Assembly (NCBI RefSeq): GCF_000621325.1
Contig: NZ_JHYQ01000019.1
Location: 33,605-97,604, forward strand
Length of the DNA stretch: 64,000 nt
Reading direction: 5' to 3'
Source of the DNA: Thiothrix lacustris DSM 21227
GTDB taxonomy: Bacteria > Pseudomonadota > Gammaproteobacteria > Thiotrichales > Thiotrichaceae
In this document: in pieces, positions 55,543 through 64,000 of the stretch
Layout: the number at the start of each line of letters is the position of its first letter
Numbering within the stretch: position 1 is the first letter of the stretch
Notes under the pieces: model-generated
The model's database searches: none
What the model was told of the DNA's origin: nothing
The model's input: only the letters and a program-made list of their open reading frames with translations
Program-made: the position numbers and the translations under genes

Positions 55543-56487
55543 TTGAATCGAAGTGTCATCCCAGAGGTTGCTATCCTGCTTTGTACGTATAATGGGCAAC
55601 AGTACCTGAGCGCCCAGCTCGATTCTGTTGCTAGTCAGGCTTATCCGCACTGGTTTATGTGGGTGTCGGATGATGGTTCGCAAGATGATACCCTCTCAAT
55701 TCTGGCTGAGTATAGGTCAAAATGGCCGAATGAGTGCCTATCTATTGTTCATGGCCCTAGGAAGGGGTTTGTGGCGAATTTTCTATCTTTAAGTTGCCGC
55801 CCCGATATTCAGGCTGATTATTATGCTTTTTGTGATCAAGATGATATCTGGGAGGCCAATAAACTGCAAAAGGCAGTGGACTGGTTGCAAACTGTGCCAG
55901 CAGATGTGCCCGCGCTGTATTGTTCCCGGACACGTTTGGTGGATGCGGATAATCATGGTATTGGGTTTTCGCCGTTGTTTGAGAAGCCACCTTGCTTTGC
56001 TCATGCTCTCACACAGAATATAGCCAGTGGCAATACTATGGTGTTTAATCATGCTGCTTGTTCCCTGTTGCGTGAGGCTGGGCAAGCGGTTGCGGTAGTG
56101 GCACATGACTGGTGGCTTTACTTACTGGTCACGGGCGTTGGTGGTAATGCATTTTATGATGTTGCCCCTATATTGCGTTACCGTCAGCACGGCGGCAATT
56201 TGGTGGGCATGAAAACTCACTGGCTAGCGCGTTTGCTGCGTTTGCGTACCTTACGCGAGGTGTGGCAGGGTGCTTTTCGGGCGGGGAATAACCGTCAACT
56301 ACAGGCATTGCAACAAATGCGTGCTAAACTCACCCCCGAAAATCGGGTGATATTGGATGGATTTATGCAGGCGAGGAACCGTTGGGTATTGCCCCGATTG
56401 TTCGGTTTTTGGCAAACTGGGATTTACCGTGAGCCATTGTGGAGCCATCTTGGCCTGATTACTGCTGCTCTTTTCAAGAAGATTTAA
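55543..56487 (+). CDS. Family 2 glycosyltransferase
   Basis: The 314-residue product has the GT2 (GT-A fold) core VAILLCTYNGQQYLSAQLDS, SDDGSQDDT and AFCDQDDIWEANKL, with the DxD-like motif for sugar-nucleotide binding. It starts at TTG 55543; the ribosome site is weak and no ATG fits. The gene runs divergently from wbaP and is followed by the exporter genes, so it probably acts on the same glycan, likely a rhamnosyl-type or similar transferase; the sugar is unknown. Confidence 0.85.
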   Translation: MNRSVIPEVAILLCTYNGQQYLSAQLDSVASQAYPHWFMWVSDDGSQDDTLSILAEYRSKWPNECLSIVHGPRKGFVANFLSLSCRPDIQADYYAFCDQDDIWEANKLQKAVDWLQTVPADVPALYCSRTRLVDADNHGIGFSPLFEKPPCFAHALTQNIASGNTMVFNHAACSLLREAGQAVAVVAHDWWLYLLVTGVGGNAFYDVAPILRYRQHGGNLVGMKTHWLARLLRLRTLREVWQGAFRAGNNRQLQALQQMRAKLTPENRVILDGFMQARNRWVLPRLFGFWQTGIYREPLWSHLGLITAALFKKI

Positions 56488-56493
56488 TATTAC

Positions 56494-57324
56494 ATGAAGT
56501 TATATCAGCCCCCATCACTGAGTCCGTTGGCAATTTTTCATTCTTTATGGTGTCATCGTCAGCTTATCTGGCAAATGAGCAAGCGTGATGTGTTGGGGCG
56601 TTACCGTGGCTCTATGATCGGAGTGGCATGGTCGTTCTTTAACCCGATTTTTATGCTAGCGGTGTACACTTTTGTGTTTAGCTTTGTGTTCAAATCACGT
56701 TGGGGGGTGGAGACTGAGGAGGGGCAAGGCAGCTTTGCGGTGATTTTGTTTGCGGGAATGGTTGTTCATGGCTTGTTTGCCGAGTGTGTAAACCGTGCCC
56801 CCAGCTTGTTGTTAAACAATATCAATTATGTGAAAAAGGTAGTGTTTCCACTGGAGATATTACCGTGGACAACTCTGATTTCAGCGCTGTTCCATACAAT
56901 GATTAGTGTGTTGGTATTGTTGATGGCAGAGTTATTGTTGATGCATAGTTTGCCGTGGACAGTGATCTTGTTGCCATTGGTGTGGCTTCCATTTGTCATT
57001 GCTATTATGGGCGTTAGTTGGTTTTTGGCTTCACTTGGAGTGTATTTGCGAGATGTAGTGCAAATGACCAGCTTGTTGACGATGGTATTGATGTTCATGA
57101 GCCCTGTGTTTTATCCATTATCTGCGTTGCCAGAAAAATATCAGGCTTGGCTATTGCTAAATCCACTGACTTTCATGATTGAACAAACTCGTCAGATTGT
57201 AGTGTGGGGGAGTTTGCCAGATTGGGGTGGGCTATTGATTTATACGGTGTGTGCTTGTCTGATCGCATGGTTAGGGTTTGCCTGGTTCCAGAAAACGCGG
57301 GGAGGGTTTGCTGATGTCCTCTGA
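56494..57324 (+). CDS. wzm: Polysaccharide ABC exporter, permease subunit Wzm
   Basis: The 276-residue product has the ABC-2 type permease pattern of six helices with the cytoplasmic start LIWQMSKRDVLGRYRGSMIG and the membrane blocks AVILFAGMVVHGLFAECVNR and VLMFMSPVFYPLSALP. It moves lipid-linked glycan across the inner membrane together with Wzt. It overlaps the wzt ATG by 11 bases, so the subunits are coupled. Confidence 0.92.
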   Translation: MKLYQPPSLSPLAIFHSLWCHRQLIWQMSKRDVLGRYRGSMIGVAWSFFNPIFMLAVYTFVFSFVFKSRWGVETEEGQGSFAVILFAGMVVHGLFAECVNRAPSLLLNNINYVKKVVFPLEILPWTTLISALFHTMISVLVLLMAELLLMHSLPWTVILLPLVWLPFVIAIMGVSWFLASLGVYLRDVVQMTSLLTMVLMFMSPVFYPLSALPEKYQAWLLLNPLTFMIEQTRQIVVWGSLPDWGGLLIYTVCACLIAWLGFAWFQKTRGGFADVL

Positions 57325-58654
57325 CTCTGCGATTACAGTTACTAATGTTGGTAAAAATTACCATATCTACGAGAAACCGCATCACCGCTTATGGCAGATG
57401 TTTCCTAAGAATCAAAGAACTTGGTATCGAGATTTTTGGGCATTGCAGGATGTCTCTTTTCAGATCAAAAAAGGTGAGACAGTTGGTATTATCGGGCGTA
57501 ATGGTTCGGGAAAATCAACTTTATTGCAAATGATTTGTGGAACGCTAACGCCTAGCACCGGTACTATTGATGTTAATGGACGTGTAGCCGCCTTGTTGGA
57601 GTTGGGGGCTGGTTTTAACCCAGAGTTTAGTGGTCGAGAAAATGTCTATATGGCAGCTTCTCTATATGGACTTAGCCATGAGGATGTCGACGGCAAAATG
57701 CAAGATATTATTGCATTTTCTGATATCGCCGATTTTATGGATCAGCCGGTAAAAACGTACTCCAGTGGAATGTATGTGCGCTTGGCATTTGCAGTAATTG
57801 CACATGTGGATGCGGATATTTTGGTGATTGATGAGGCATTGGCTGTCGGAGATATTTTCTTTACACAAAAATGTATGAGATTTCTGCGTGATTTTAAACG
57901 TAACGGTACTATTTTGTTTGTGACGCATGATACGAATAGCGTTATTAGTTTGTGTGACCGCGCAATTTGGCTGGATAAATCAAAAATGAAAAAATTTGAT
58001 GCAGTTAAAATTGTTTGTGAGTCCTATTTAGAGGAGTTATATGCCTCTAATAGTTCGAAAATAACTACGGAGTCCTCAGCTAGTTCTCGTGCTTTTGTCG
58101 CAATGGAAAGCTTTCGAGATGTTAGGCAGGATATTATCAATCAATCTTTCTTCAGAAATGACTTAGAGGTTTTTCGTTTTTCTGATGCGGGAGAAGACTT
58201 TGGCACAGGTTTAGTGCAGTTAAAAGATGCCTACTTTACTTGCCTAAATCAGAAGGCTGTTTCTTGGTTTATTGGCGGAGAAGTGGTTGATTTACATATT
58301 GTTGCTCATTCAAAAATAAAGCTTTTTAGCCCTATTGTGGGCTTTCTTGTGAAAAATAAGTTAGGGCAGAATTTATTTGGTGATAATACATTCTTGAGTT
58401 ATATCAATCAGCGATTAGTAGTGGAGGAGGGCGAATATTTTTCAGCAGCATTCCAGTTCAGAATGCCACTAATGCCATCTGGTGACTATACAGTAGGTAT
58501 CGCTATTGCAGATGGTACCCAAGAGAGTCATGTAGTGCATCACTGGATACATGATGCGATCGTATTTAAGTCCCACAGTGATAGTGTTTCCACCGGTTTG
58601 GTGGGGATTCCGATGTTAAAAATTGAACTTGGCCCCTATGAGCAGCAATTATAA
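57314..58654 (+). CDS. wzt: Polysaccharide ABC exporter, ATPase Wzt with glycan-binding tail
   Basis: From ATG 57314 the product has 446 residues. The N-terminal ABC domain has Walker A GRNGSGKSTLL near residue 62, the signature YSSGMYVRLAFAVIAH near 149, and Walker B DILVIDEALAVGD near 169. A C-terminal domain of about 180 residues (from roughly residue 275) follows, beta-rich (DLHIVAHSKIKLFSPIVGFL; GDYTVGIAIADGTQ), the type that reads the terminal modification of the glycan in O8/O9-like systems. Its end overlaps the next gene. Confidence 0.92.
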   Translation: MSSDSAITVTNVGKNYHIYEKPHHRLWQMFPKNQRTWYRDFWALQDVSFQIKKGETVGIIGRNGSGKSTLLQMICGTLTPSTGTIDVNGRVAALLELGAGFNPEFSGRENVYMAASLYGLSHEDVDGKMQDIIAFSDIADFMDQPVKTYSSGMYVRLAFAVIAHVDADILVIDEALAVGDIFFTQKCMRFLRDFKRNGTILFVTHDTNSVISLCDRAIWLDKSKMKKFDAVKIVCESYLEELYASNSSKITTESSASSRAFVAMESFRDVRQDIINQSFFRNDLEVFRFSDAGEDFGTGLVQLKDAYFTCLNQKAVSWFIGGEVVDLHIVAHSKIKLFSPIVGFLVKNKLGQNLFGDNTFLSYINQRLVVEEGEYFSAAFQFRMPLMPSGDYTVGIAIADGTQESHVVHHWIHDAIVFKSHSDSVSTGLVGIPMLKIELGPYEQQL

Positions 58655-61600
58655 ATTTGATTATGCCGATGTGAGCGTCTACGCTTGCGCGGTTAAGCTG
58701 ATTACTCAATATAACTCTGCTGGTGGAGTCCATATAGACTTAGGTTGTGGTTATGCTGCAATTTCAAGTAAACTTGCTGGGTTTGATATTCGTTATATTG
58801 GCTTTGATTCTGATGCGGCAACTGTTATGGCATTACGTGAAAATGGAATTGATGCCCATCTTATTGATTTGTTAACACCCATTAAAGCTTTGGAGTCTAT
58901 TCTCTCTGTATGTGATGGTGTTAATATATCAACAATTTCCATGTTAGATGTTATTGAACATCTTGATTTTGAATGCAGCTTCCTAGATTCATTGCGATCT
59001 TTGTTGCCAAGTCCTGAACGTGTTACTTTAGTTGCCAGTATTCCAAATTTTTCACATACGGATGTTTCAACTAAATTGTTCTCAGGTTTTTGGGAGTATA
59101 CTTCCTCTGGTTTGCTTGATAAAACACATACGGTTATTTATACCGAAGAAAATTTAACGAAAACCATGAGGAAAAATGGATGGTATGAAGTTGATCAGTA
59201 TGATTATCGACTAGAATATAGTGATCAATACTTTATTAGACCAACGTTAACGCTTAATCGTCACATGGGGATTGGTGCACATCTTCGCCACCTGAAAAAA
59301 ATCTTAGATAAGAATGCAGATGTCTATCAGTTTGTAAGAGCTTATCGAATCATTCCTAATGTAGTAGAGATACAACCTCAGCCGCAGAAATTACTTTCAA
59401 TTTTGGTTGGTCATGAAAATGTATTAGATACGTTGCATGATGCTTTATTAGCGCTGAAAAATCATGATTTATATGGATCTCTGGAAGTTGTCTATATGGG
59501 GGCTGATGAGTTAGATGTTTTTTCTGAGGTGGAGCAGAGATTGAAAATTATCTCCTCTGTAGTTCAGGTGAAGAGATGTCTTGATTTTCAAGGTGTGTAT
59601 TGGGTATTTTTTTCTAAGGGAATGGTTTTAAATAAGCATTATTTTAATGAGATTTTACCTTGTCTGGATGATGTGAACGATATATCCACTTTGTATTTTT
59701 CTCATGTGAAAAAACCTCATTATGCTCCAGAATACCTTGATTACAATAATGTACTAAGTATTGTAACGGCTCCTTGTTCTCAAGTTTTATTACCAACAGA
59801 TTATATCCGGCAATTCCGAGACTTTCCTGAAAATATACAAGAGCATTCGGTATGGGCAAAGTATGTGTTGCATATGTCATTGCGTACTGGAGTTCGTTGT
59901 TTTTATACGAAGATATCTATTGCTAGTGAGTGTGCTCTAGACTTTAGTAATGATGATGTATTGCCATATACTGACCTGCTCTATAATGAAGACTTCATGT
60001 TTTTAGGTAACTGGCATGTTACTGTTAAAGAGCAGAAAAATAAAATCACTGAACAGCAGAAATATCTTAATGATCTGCAAGAACACATAGCTGCAATGGA
60101 AAATTCTCTTTCTTGGCGTTTAACATTGCCTTTACGCAAAACTAAACATATTGTATTACTTAGTCGTAAATGGTTAAGAATGAATTGGTTGGAGTTTAAT
60201 ACGTGGCGTATGTTCTTTCGCACCTTAGTGGCTAAACTGCCAATATTACGAGTTTTTCGTCAAAAATATTTGCACTGGAAATTTAAATTATTGTCTAGTC
60301 CCAAAATGCTAGGGCATTCATCTGATAATATTCTTGCTTTACAGAGTTTATCTCAGCGACGTTTCAGTGAAAATTCCCTACCATTTTTGATGATTGATAA
60401 AGATAGGGAGAGATTCCCTGAGATTGATATATCAGTGGTGTCTTATAATAGCTCTTGTTGGGTTAAGCCTTTTGTTGAATCATTGATCTCTCAAAAATAC
60501 CCATTAAATAAAATTCATTTGCGAGTGGTTGATCATGGCTCACAAGATGACACCTTAACTCAATTTGATGAAATTCTATTAAGAAAGAAATTAGGTTTTG
60601 CTAGTGTCGAGTTGATTTGCCAAGATAATTTGGGTTTTGGTGCAGGTCATGATCGTGCTATTCGAAGTGGTAGCTCTGAATATTGCTTGGTGACCAATTT
60701 GGATCTAGAATTTTTACCAGAGTCTCTGTGTGATATACTCGGTGCCGCATTGAGTGATCGTACTCATTCTGTGGCGAGTTGGGAGTTTCGACAGATTCCT
60801 TTTGAACATCCTAAATATTATGACCCTGTGACATTGGAAACTAATTGGTCTTCCCATGCTTGTATTTTGATGCGCCGCAGTGCTTATCTTAAAGTTGGAG
60901 GATACGATGCTGGCATATTTATGTATGCAGAGGATGTGGAACTATCTTATCGTTTCCGATCTTATGGTTATGTGTTGAAGTATGTGCCGAAAGCGATAGT
61001 GAAACACTTTACCTATGAAAGTGCCGGGCAGATAAAACCTTTGCAGTTTTCTGGTAGTGCTATTGGCAACCTTTATATTCGTTTGCGTTATGGAAAGGTT
61101 GCTGATCGCTTGTTTGGTATGTTGCTTTATATGGCTTTGTTGCTTAAACCCGCTCCCTTTAGTGGTGCTAAAATTTTACTCCTAAAGCAGGCATTGAGCT
61201 TGATGAGTAAATTGCCTCATTTCTTAAGTGGAAAAGGAATGGAGCAAGCATACTTTCCCCTAGTGGGATTTGACTATGAAATGATTCGTGATGGGGCTTT
61301 TCGAGAAGTATCTGTACCTTTAGCTATCGAGGTTGCGCCTTTGGTTTCTATTATTACTCGAACATATAAGGGAAGAAGTGAGTTTTTGAAGCAAGCGATA
61401 CAGAGTGTGTTTAATCAAACATATTCAAATATTGAGTTGTTAGTTGTAGAGGATGGAGGTAATAGCCAAGAAGCTTTCGTTCAGTCTTTAGTAGCTAAAG
61501 TGCCACAAGGTTGCCATCTGCACTTTATGGCTTGCGAGAAACTAGGCAGATCAGGAGTGGGTAATGTGGCATTAGAAGCAGCAACAGGCCAGTTCGTGAT

Positions 61601-62075
61601 GTTTCTTGATGATGATGATCTACTATTTGCTGATCATGTAGAAACATTAGCGACGGTTTTACATCAAGATGCTGATTTGTCGGCTGCTTATTCCTTGGCA
61701 TTTGAGGTATTGACAATGATTGATGCTGATATGAAAAATTATAAAGAAACATCATTTTATACACCCGATATTTTCAGGCAGGAGTGGGATTATGATGTTT
61801 TAGTTGATCATAATTTCGTTCCTATTCAGGCTATTTTGTTTAAGCGGGAGTTATATGAAGAAAGAGGCGGCTTTGATATAGAACTTGATCAACTTGAGGA
61901 TTGGAACTTATGGCTGCGTTATGGTTATGGTAATGTGTTTAAGTATATTCCGAAAACCACCTCATTGTTTCGTTCTCCAGCTGATTTCGATACACGTTCT
62001 GCGCGTCATGCTTCGTTGCATGATGCCTATGAAATTGCAAAAAATAAAGCGTTTGAGGATTTAAATCTATCATGA
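58638..62075 (+). CDS. Giant methyltransferase-glycosyltransferase fusion
   Basis: The 1145-residue product from ATG 58638 (an upstream TTG is possible) has several modules. Residues 25-210 form a class I methyltransferase (VHIDLGCGYAAISSKLAGF; STISMLDVIEHLDF). Residues 250-450 may be a degenerate glycosyltransferase-like domain (LLSILVGHENVLDTLHDALL). A short coiled coil near 460-490 precedes SLSWRLTLPLRKTK. Two GT2 domains follow, near 595-800 (VVSYNSSCWVKPFVESLI; DHGSQDDT; TNLDLEFLPE) and near 900-1130 (SIITRTYKGRSEFLKQAIQS; FLDDDDLLFADH). Together with Wzm-Wzt and its reader, this looks like a chain-building and capping enzyme. Confidence 0.88.
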   Translation: MSSNYKFDYADVSVYACAVKLITQYNSAGGVHIDLGCGYAAISSKLAGFDIRYIGFDSDAATVMALRENGIDAHLIDLLTPIKALESILSVCDGVNISTISMLDVIEHLDFECSFLDSLRSLLPSPERVTLVASIPNFSHTDVSTKLFSGFWEYTSSGLLDKTHTVIYTEENLTKTMRKNGWYEVDQYDYRLEYSDQYFIRPTLTLNRHMGIGAHLRHLKKILDKNADVYQFVRAYRIIPNVVEIQPQPQKLLSILVGHENVLDTLHDALLALKNHDLYGSLEVVYMGADELDVFSEVEQRLKIISSVVQVKRCLDFQGVYWVFFSKGMVLNKHYFNEILPCLDDVNDISTLYFSHVKKPHYAPEYLDYNNVLSIVTAPCSQVLLPTDYIRQFRDFPENIQEHSVWAKYVLHMSLRTGVRCFYTKISIASECALDFSNDDVLPYTDLLYNEDFMFLGNWHVTVKEQKNKITEQQKYLNDLQEHIAAMENSLSWRLTLPLRKTKHIVLLSRKWLRMNWLEFNTWRMFFRTLVAKLPILRVFRQKYLHWKFKLLSSPKMLGHSSDNILALQSLSQRRFSENSLPFLMIDKDRERFPEIDISVVSYNSSCWVKPFVESLISQKYPLNKIHLRVVDHGSQDDTLTQFDEILLRKKLGFASVELICQDNLGFGAGHDRAIRSGSSEYCLVTNLDLEFLPESLCDILGAALSDRTHSVASWEFRQIPFEHPKYYDPVTLETNWSSHACILMRRSAYLKVGGYDAGIFMYAEDVELSYRFRSYGYVLKYVPKAIVKHFTYESAGQIKPLQFSGSAIGNLYIRLRYGKVADRLFGMLLYMALLLKPAPFSGAKILLLKQALSLMSKLPHFLSGKGMEQAYFPLVGFDYEMIRDGAFREVSVPLAIEVAPLVSIITRTYKGRSEFLKQAIQSVFNQTYSNIELLVVEDGGNSQEAFVQSLVAKVPQGCHLHFMACEKLGRSGVGNVALEAATGQFVMFLDDDDLLFADHVETLATVLHQDADLSAAYSLAFEVLTMIDADMKNYKETSFYTPDIFRQEWDYDVLVDHNFVPIQAILFKRELYEERGGFDIELDQLEDWNLWLRYGYGNVFKYIPKTTSLFRSPADFDTRSARHASLHDAYEIAKNKAFEDLNLS

Positions 62076-62088
62076 GCTGTTAATTATT

Positions 62089-63000
62089 ATGAATAATTTT
62101 AATCATACAAACAACTTTACAGCGTTGCGTTGGTTAGCCGCAAGCTTGGTATTGTATGGACATGCTTTTGTATTTCTTGGTTTGCCAGAGCCTAGTTTTA
62201 TGGGATGGTTGCCATTAGGTACTTTAGGTGTCTATATATTTTTTACTATTAGTGGTTATCTGGTTGCACAAAGCTGGGAAAGTGATCCTCATGCGCTTCG
62301 GTTTTTGCTGCGGCGTGCCTTAAGAATTTTTCCGGGATTATTTATTTGTACTATTTTATCAGTATTCATTTTAGGAGGATTGCTAACGAAGCTTTCCTGG
62401 TCTGAATACATAGGTAATCCGAGTAGCTGGGATTATTTTTATAATGTATTGTTGTATATTTCGTACTACTTACCCGGTGTCTTCGAGAAAAATCATTATC
62501 CTAATGCTGTGAATGGTTCATTATGGAGTTTGCCTGTTGAATTTTTTATGTATCTATTATTGGCATCCTTAGGTGCATTGCGGTTGCTACGTTTCAGTTG
62601 GTTGTTGATAGCTATTATGTTCATGGTGACATCAAAATTTTGGGCTATGTCATCTACTGATACACTAGTATTCTATCGTACTGATGTCAGGCAGGTTGTT
62701 ATTTGCGGCGTATATTTTTGGATGGGCACCGTTTTCTTTCATTATAAGCTTAGTAAGTTTTTTTCTACTACCGCAATACTTGGTGCTGCCATGATTTGGC
62801 TGAGTTTATCGCGTTGGCCTGAATTGTTTGGGATGGCGGGCTGGATCATGTTACCATTTTTTACTTTAGCTTTTGGATTAGCAAAAAGCTCATTGCTTAG
62901 TTATATAGGAAAATATGACTATTTGTCAAGTCCCGATAGATCATATGCTTTCTTTTTGAATAAATCTGGCTTCTTTTTCTGCCATTCCTTGAGTGCTTGA
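62089..63000 (+). pseudogene. Acyltransferase 3 (OafA-like), truncated by IS insertion
   Basis: The product begins FTALRWLAASLVLYGHAFVF and has the acyltransferase 3 hydrophobic pattern with FFTISGYLVAQSWESD and RRALRIFPGLF, plus VNGSLWSLPVEFFMYLLLAS. Such enzymes add acetyl or acyl groups to surface sugars. The native sequence runs to YIGKYDY (codon 278) and then enters the IS at 62924, where 25 foreign codons precede the stop; the expected final helices (usual length about 340-370 residues) are missing. The enzyme is probably inactive, so modification of the glycan may be lost. Confidence 0.85.
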
Positions 63001-63893
63001 ATAGGGGTTTTGTATCCCAGTGCTTTCTGGGGAATGCAGTGGTTGTAGAGCCGTTCATAATGTTTGATCGCGTCAGCCAGTTCATTGGATGAGGCGAAAC
63101 GGGTGGTTTGCAACCAGTCGCTGATACGTCCGTTGAAGCGTTCTACCATGCCGTTGGTTTGGGGGTGGCGTGGCTTGGTGAGGTGGTGTTCAGCCTTGAT
63201 GCGCTCACAGGCTTTGTCGAATTTATGCTTGCCTGTGGGGTCACGTTCCCCTTTACGGGTAAAGCGGTCGGTGAATTCCTTCCCATTGTCGGTCAGCACG
63301 TATTGCACCTTGATGGGGAAGCGCTGCTCTACTTTACCCAAAAAATCCGCTGTACTGGCAGCCGCTTTGTCGGGGTAAATGGCAAGGCACACCATACGAC
63401 TGGCACGGTCGATGGCGACATACAGGTATTGGTGTTCCTTTTCGTCGGGCATCTTCGGCAAGTATTTGATGTCAATATGGATATAGCCGGGTTCGTAGTC
63501 CTTGAACACCTTTTTCGGTGGCGGCTCCTCGCCATACAGTTCCCGCTTCATTACCGCCAGGTTGGCGATCCCATGGCGACGCAGGCAGCGGTCTATACCC
63601 GAACGGCTGGCGGCGGCATTGATATATTCTTTGGTGATGTGGGTCAGGTCATCCAGCGACAGCAGCAGGGTCTTGCGTAGCTCCACCACCAACCATTCCT
63701 GTACCTCAGTCAGCGTGGTGTGCAGCGTATCGGGACGGTGCGATTTGTCCGTCATCTCCTCACGGTTCTGCCATTTGCGGATCGTCAGGCGGCTGACATT
63801 GTATTGTTTCGCCAGTTCTGCTTGCGTGAGCGGCGATGCCTTGATTTCACTGCGTAATTTCGGGGTTGTCCGTGCTTCGGGATGCAGTTTCAT
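62919..63893 (-). CDS. IS481-family transposase
   Basis: The 324-residue product has an N-terminal helix-turn-helix (LTQAELAKQYNVSRLTIRKW) and an rve-type DDE integrase domain with HIDIKYLPKMPD, VLTDNGKEFTDRF and PQTNGMVERFNGRISDWL, giving the catalytic Asp, Asp, Glu. The 3' end of the frame runs through the left inverted repeat, and its stop codon (62919-62921) lies in the host acyltransferase sequence, five bases outside the element. Confidence 0.92.
   Translation of the reverse strand: MKLHPEARTTPKLRSEIKASPLTQAELAKQYNVSRLTIRKWQNREEMTDKSHRPDTLHTTLTEVQEWLVVELRKTLLLSLDDLTHITKEYINAAASRSGIDRCLRRHGIANLAVMKRELYGEEPPPKKVFKDYEPGYIHIDIKYLPKMPDEKEHQYLYVAIDRASRMVCLAIYPDKAAASTADFLGKVEQRFPIKVQYVLTDNGKEFTDRFTRKGERDPTGKHKFDKACERIKAEHHLTKPRHPQTNGMVERFNGRISDWLQTTRFASSNELADAIKHYERLYNHCIPQKALGYKTPIQALKEWQKKKPDLFKKKAYDLSGLDK
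62924..62948. repeat. Left terminal inverted repeat of the IS
   Basis: TGTCAAGTCCC followed after four variable bases by GATCATAT matches the right end at about 19 of 25 positions. The transposase C terminus reads through it. Confidence 0.85.
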
Positions 63894-63975
63894 GTACGCT
63901 TTGCCTTGTAGCCATGGGTGGATAAGATGCCTTCAAGGATAGCCCGTGCTTTGAATAATGGGTAGCTCCTTGAGG

Positions 63976-64000
63976 GAATATGATCCCATGGGACATGACA
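63976..64000. repeat. Right terminal inverted repeat of the IS
   Basis: Read on the minus strand, this starts TGTCATGTCCC and contains GATCATAT, pairing with the left end. It lies at the window edge. Confidence 0.85.

Larger units (their letters stand above)
62924..64000 (-). mobile_element. IS481-family insertion sequence
   Basis: The element spans from TGTCAAGTCCC at 62924 to the reverse complement of TGTCATGTCCC at the last base of the window, about 1077 bases. Its single gene encodes an IS481-type transposase reading leftward. It interrupts the acyltransferase gene. Target duplication cannot be seen because the window ends on the element's outer edge. Confidence 0.88.

Noticed and set aside
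1..64000. CRISPR arrays and tRNA or rRNA genes
   Set aside because: No regularly spaced direct repeats, and no tRNA-like or rRNA-like segments were recognised by eye; a covariance search would be needed to be sure.

Overview
The window reads as a chromosomal segment of a gammaproteobacterium. The ribosomal and housekeeping proteins are close to their E. coli counterparts, the genome uses TTG and GTG starts as well as ATG, and gene neighbourhoods such as mnmG-rsmG-parA-parB, coaE-zapD and xseB-ispA-dxs are typical. The mix of tight core operons, polysaccharide genes, Uma2 and zeta-type accessory genes and an IS481-like element suggests a filamentous sulfur bacterium of the Thiothrix group. That placement is an inference and could not be checked by a search.

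Layout. 1-13 kb: the S10, spc and alpha ribosomal operons in canonical order from the 3' part of rplC to rplQ, including secY, rpmJ and rpoA. A strong terminator follows. 13-25 kb: housekeeping genes, namely a small membrane protein, bioB, mnmG, rsmG, parA, parB, rpsT (TTG start), coaE, zapD, a DUF2914 protein, xseB, ispA, dxs and a DoxX-type membrane protein. 25-35 kb: less conserved genes. These are a pair of exported DUF302 proteins, a 674-residue heptad-repeat coiled-coil protein, rpoH preceded by a CIRCE (HrcA) operator, two unlisted 30-31 residue membrane proteins related to each other, an HNH protein, a Tae4-like peptidoglycan amidase with an overlapping lipoprotein gene (probable effector and immunity), a SPOR-domain protein, DUF3025, and a von Willebrand A protein. 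35-41 kb: a compact type II secretion operon gspEFGHIJK without gspC, D, L, M or N.

41-64 kb: a surface polysaccharide region. It holds wecA, an OxyR-like regulator with both redox cysteines, two tandem paralogous flippases, manB, wbaP, glycosyltransferases, an ABC exporter (wzm-wzt), a giant methyltransferase-glycosyltransferase fusion, and an acyltransferase cut by an IS481-family element whose outer inverted repeat ends on the last base of the window. Between the flippases and manB lie ettA, a zeta-toxin-like ATPase with a small partner ORF, an AT-rich DUF262-HNH (GmrSD-like) gene and a Uma2 nuclease, which together look like a small defence or toxin island.

How the parts fit. The first 25 kb is translation, chromosome partition, cofactor and isoprenoid synthesis. 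The polysaccharide genes supply the initiating transferases (WecA, WbaP), a sugar precursor enzyme (ManB), assembly (glycosyltransferases) and export (Wzm-Wzt, Wzx-like flippases). The best candidates for undescribed biology are the paired micro-membrane proteins, the heptad-repeat protein, the Tae4-lipoprotein pair, the CIRCE-controlled rpoH, and the DUF262/zeta/63-residue gene set.
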